Assembly (NCBI GenBank): GCA_964649415.1
Contig: CAZYSK010000171.1
Coordinates: 1 to 5,625 of the forward strand
Source of the DNA: CAZYSK01 sp964649415
GTDB lineage: Bacteria > Chloroflexota > Anaerolineae > B4-G1
Reading direction: 5' to 3'
DNA: 5,625 nt
In this document: positions 5,595 through 5,625 of the stretch, piece after piece
Numbering within the stretch: position 1 is the first letter of the stretch
How the letters are laid out: each line of letters starts with the position of its first letter
Notes under the pieces: model-generated
Database searches by the model: none
What the model saw: the letters and a program-made list of their open reading frames with translations, nothing else
Told to the model about the DNA's origin: nothing
Position numbers and translations under genes: made by a program

Positions 5595-5625
5595 ATGAAA
5601 GAGCAGGGTAAGCTATGGCATCTCT
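5595..5625 (+). other. Possible start of a further gene cut by the right edge
   Basis: Two ATGs lie on the plus strand near the edge: 5595-5597 (reading M-K-E-Q-G-K-L-W-H-L, open to the end) and 5615-5617 (reading M-A-S), the latter with AGGG six bases before it. Both frames are too short to judge. Upstream, TGGAC-TTT-GTCCA (5572-5584) is a perfect 5-base dyad that could be an operator. TGGACT-16-TATGAA (5572-5599) is only a weak promoter match. Confidence 0.2.

Overview
This is a GC-rich window with three intact protein genes, one gene cut by the left edge, and one clearly decayed gene. The Thr/Pro 'PTPTP'-type linker in a secreted protein, the high GC content, good Shine-Dalgarno sites and a soluble CRP-like/histidine kinase fusion are compatible with a Chloroflexota-type bacterium (Anaerolineae or Caldilineae style). 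That assignment is inference, because there is no rRNA or marker gene in the window.

Layout. The 3' part of a major facilitator superfamily (MFS) transporter occupies 3-944 (+). It is followed by a decayed aldo/keto reductase remnant at about 1035-1229 (+), which has lost both ends. Converging on this from the right are two minus-strand genes that may form a small operon. The upstream one (3948-2518) encodes an exported, probably surface-anchored protein with a Thr/Pro linker and a D-x-T-G-x-G-x-P-D / GGAHCC domain. The downstream one (2472-1246) encodes an enolase-superfamily enzyme of the mandelate racemase type, probably acting on a sugar acid. On the right, 4348-5514 (+) encodes a soluble sensor kinase with an N-terminal cyclic-nucleotide-binding-like domain joined to a HisKA/HATPase core. 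It is followed by a good hairpin terminator.

The 399-base divergent gap between the exported-protein gene and the kinase gene (3949-4347) is the most structured non-coding part. It holds two good sigma70-like promoters that face each other: plus strand TTGACC-17-TATACT, and minus strand TTGTCT-17-TATAAT with an extended -10. Between them lies a block of about 100 bases closed by 13-base imperfect inverted repeats that could fold into a long bulged stem. The predicted minus-strand start falls at the outer edge of this stem, so the block may be a structured 5' leader or a small RNA. A further hairpin sits immediately before the kinase ATG, which lacks a clear Shine-Dalgarno sequence.

No mobile element, CRISPR array, tRNA or rRNA was recognised. 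The genes do not form an obvious pathway. The clearest new-biology candidates are the intergenic RNA/promoter arrangement and the signal that feeds the CRP-like/kinase fusion.
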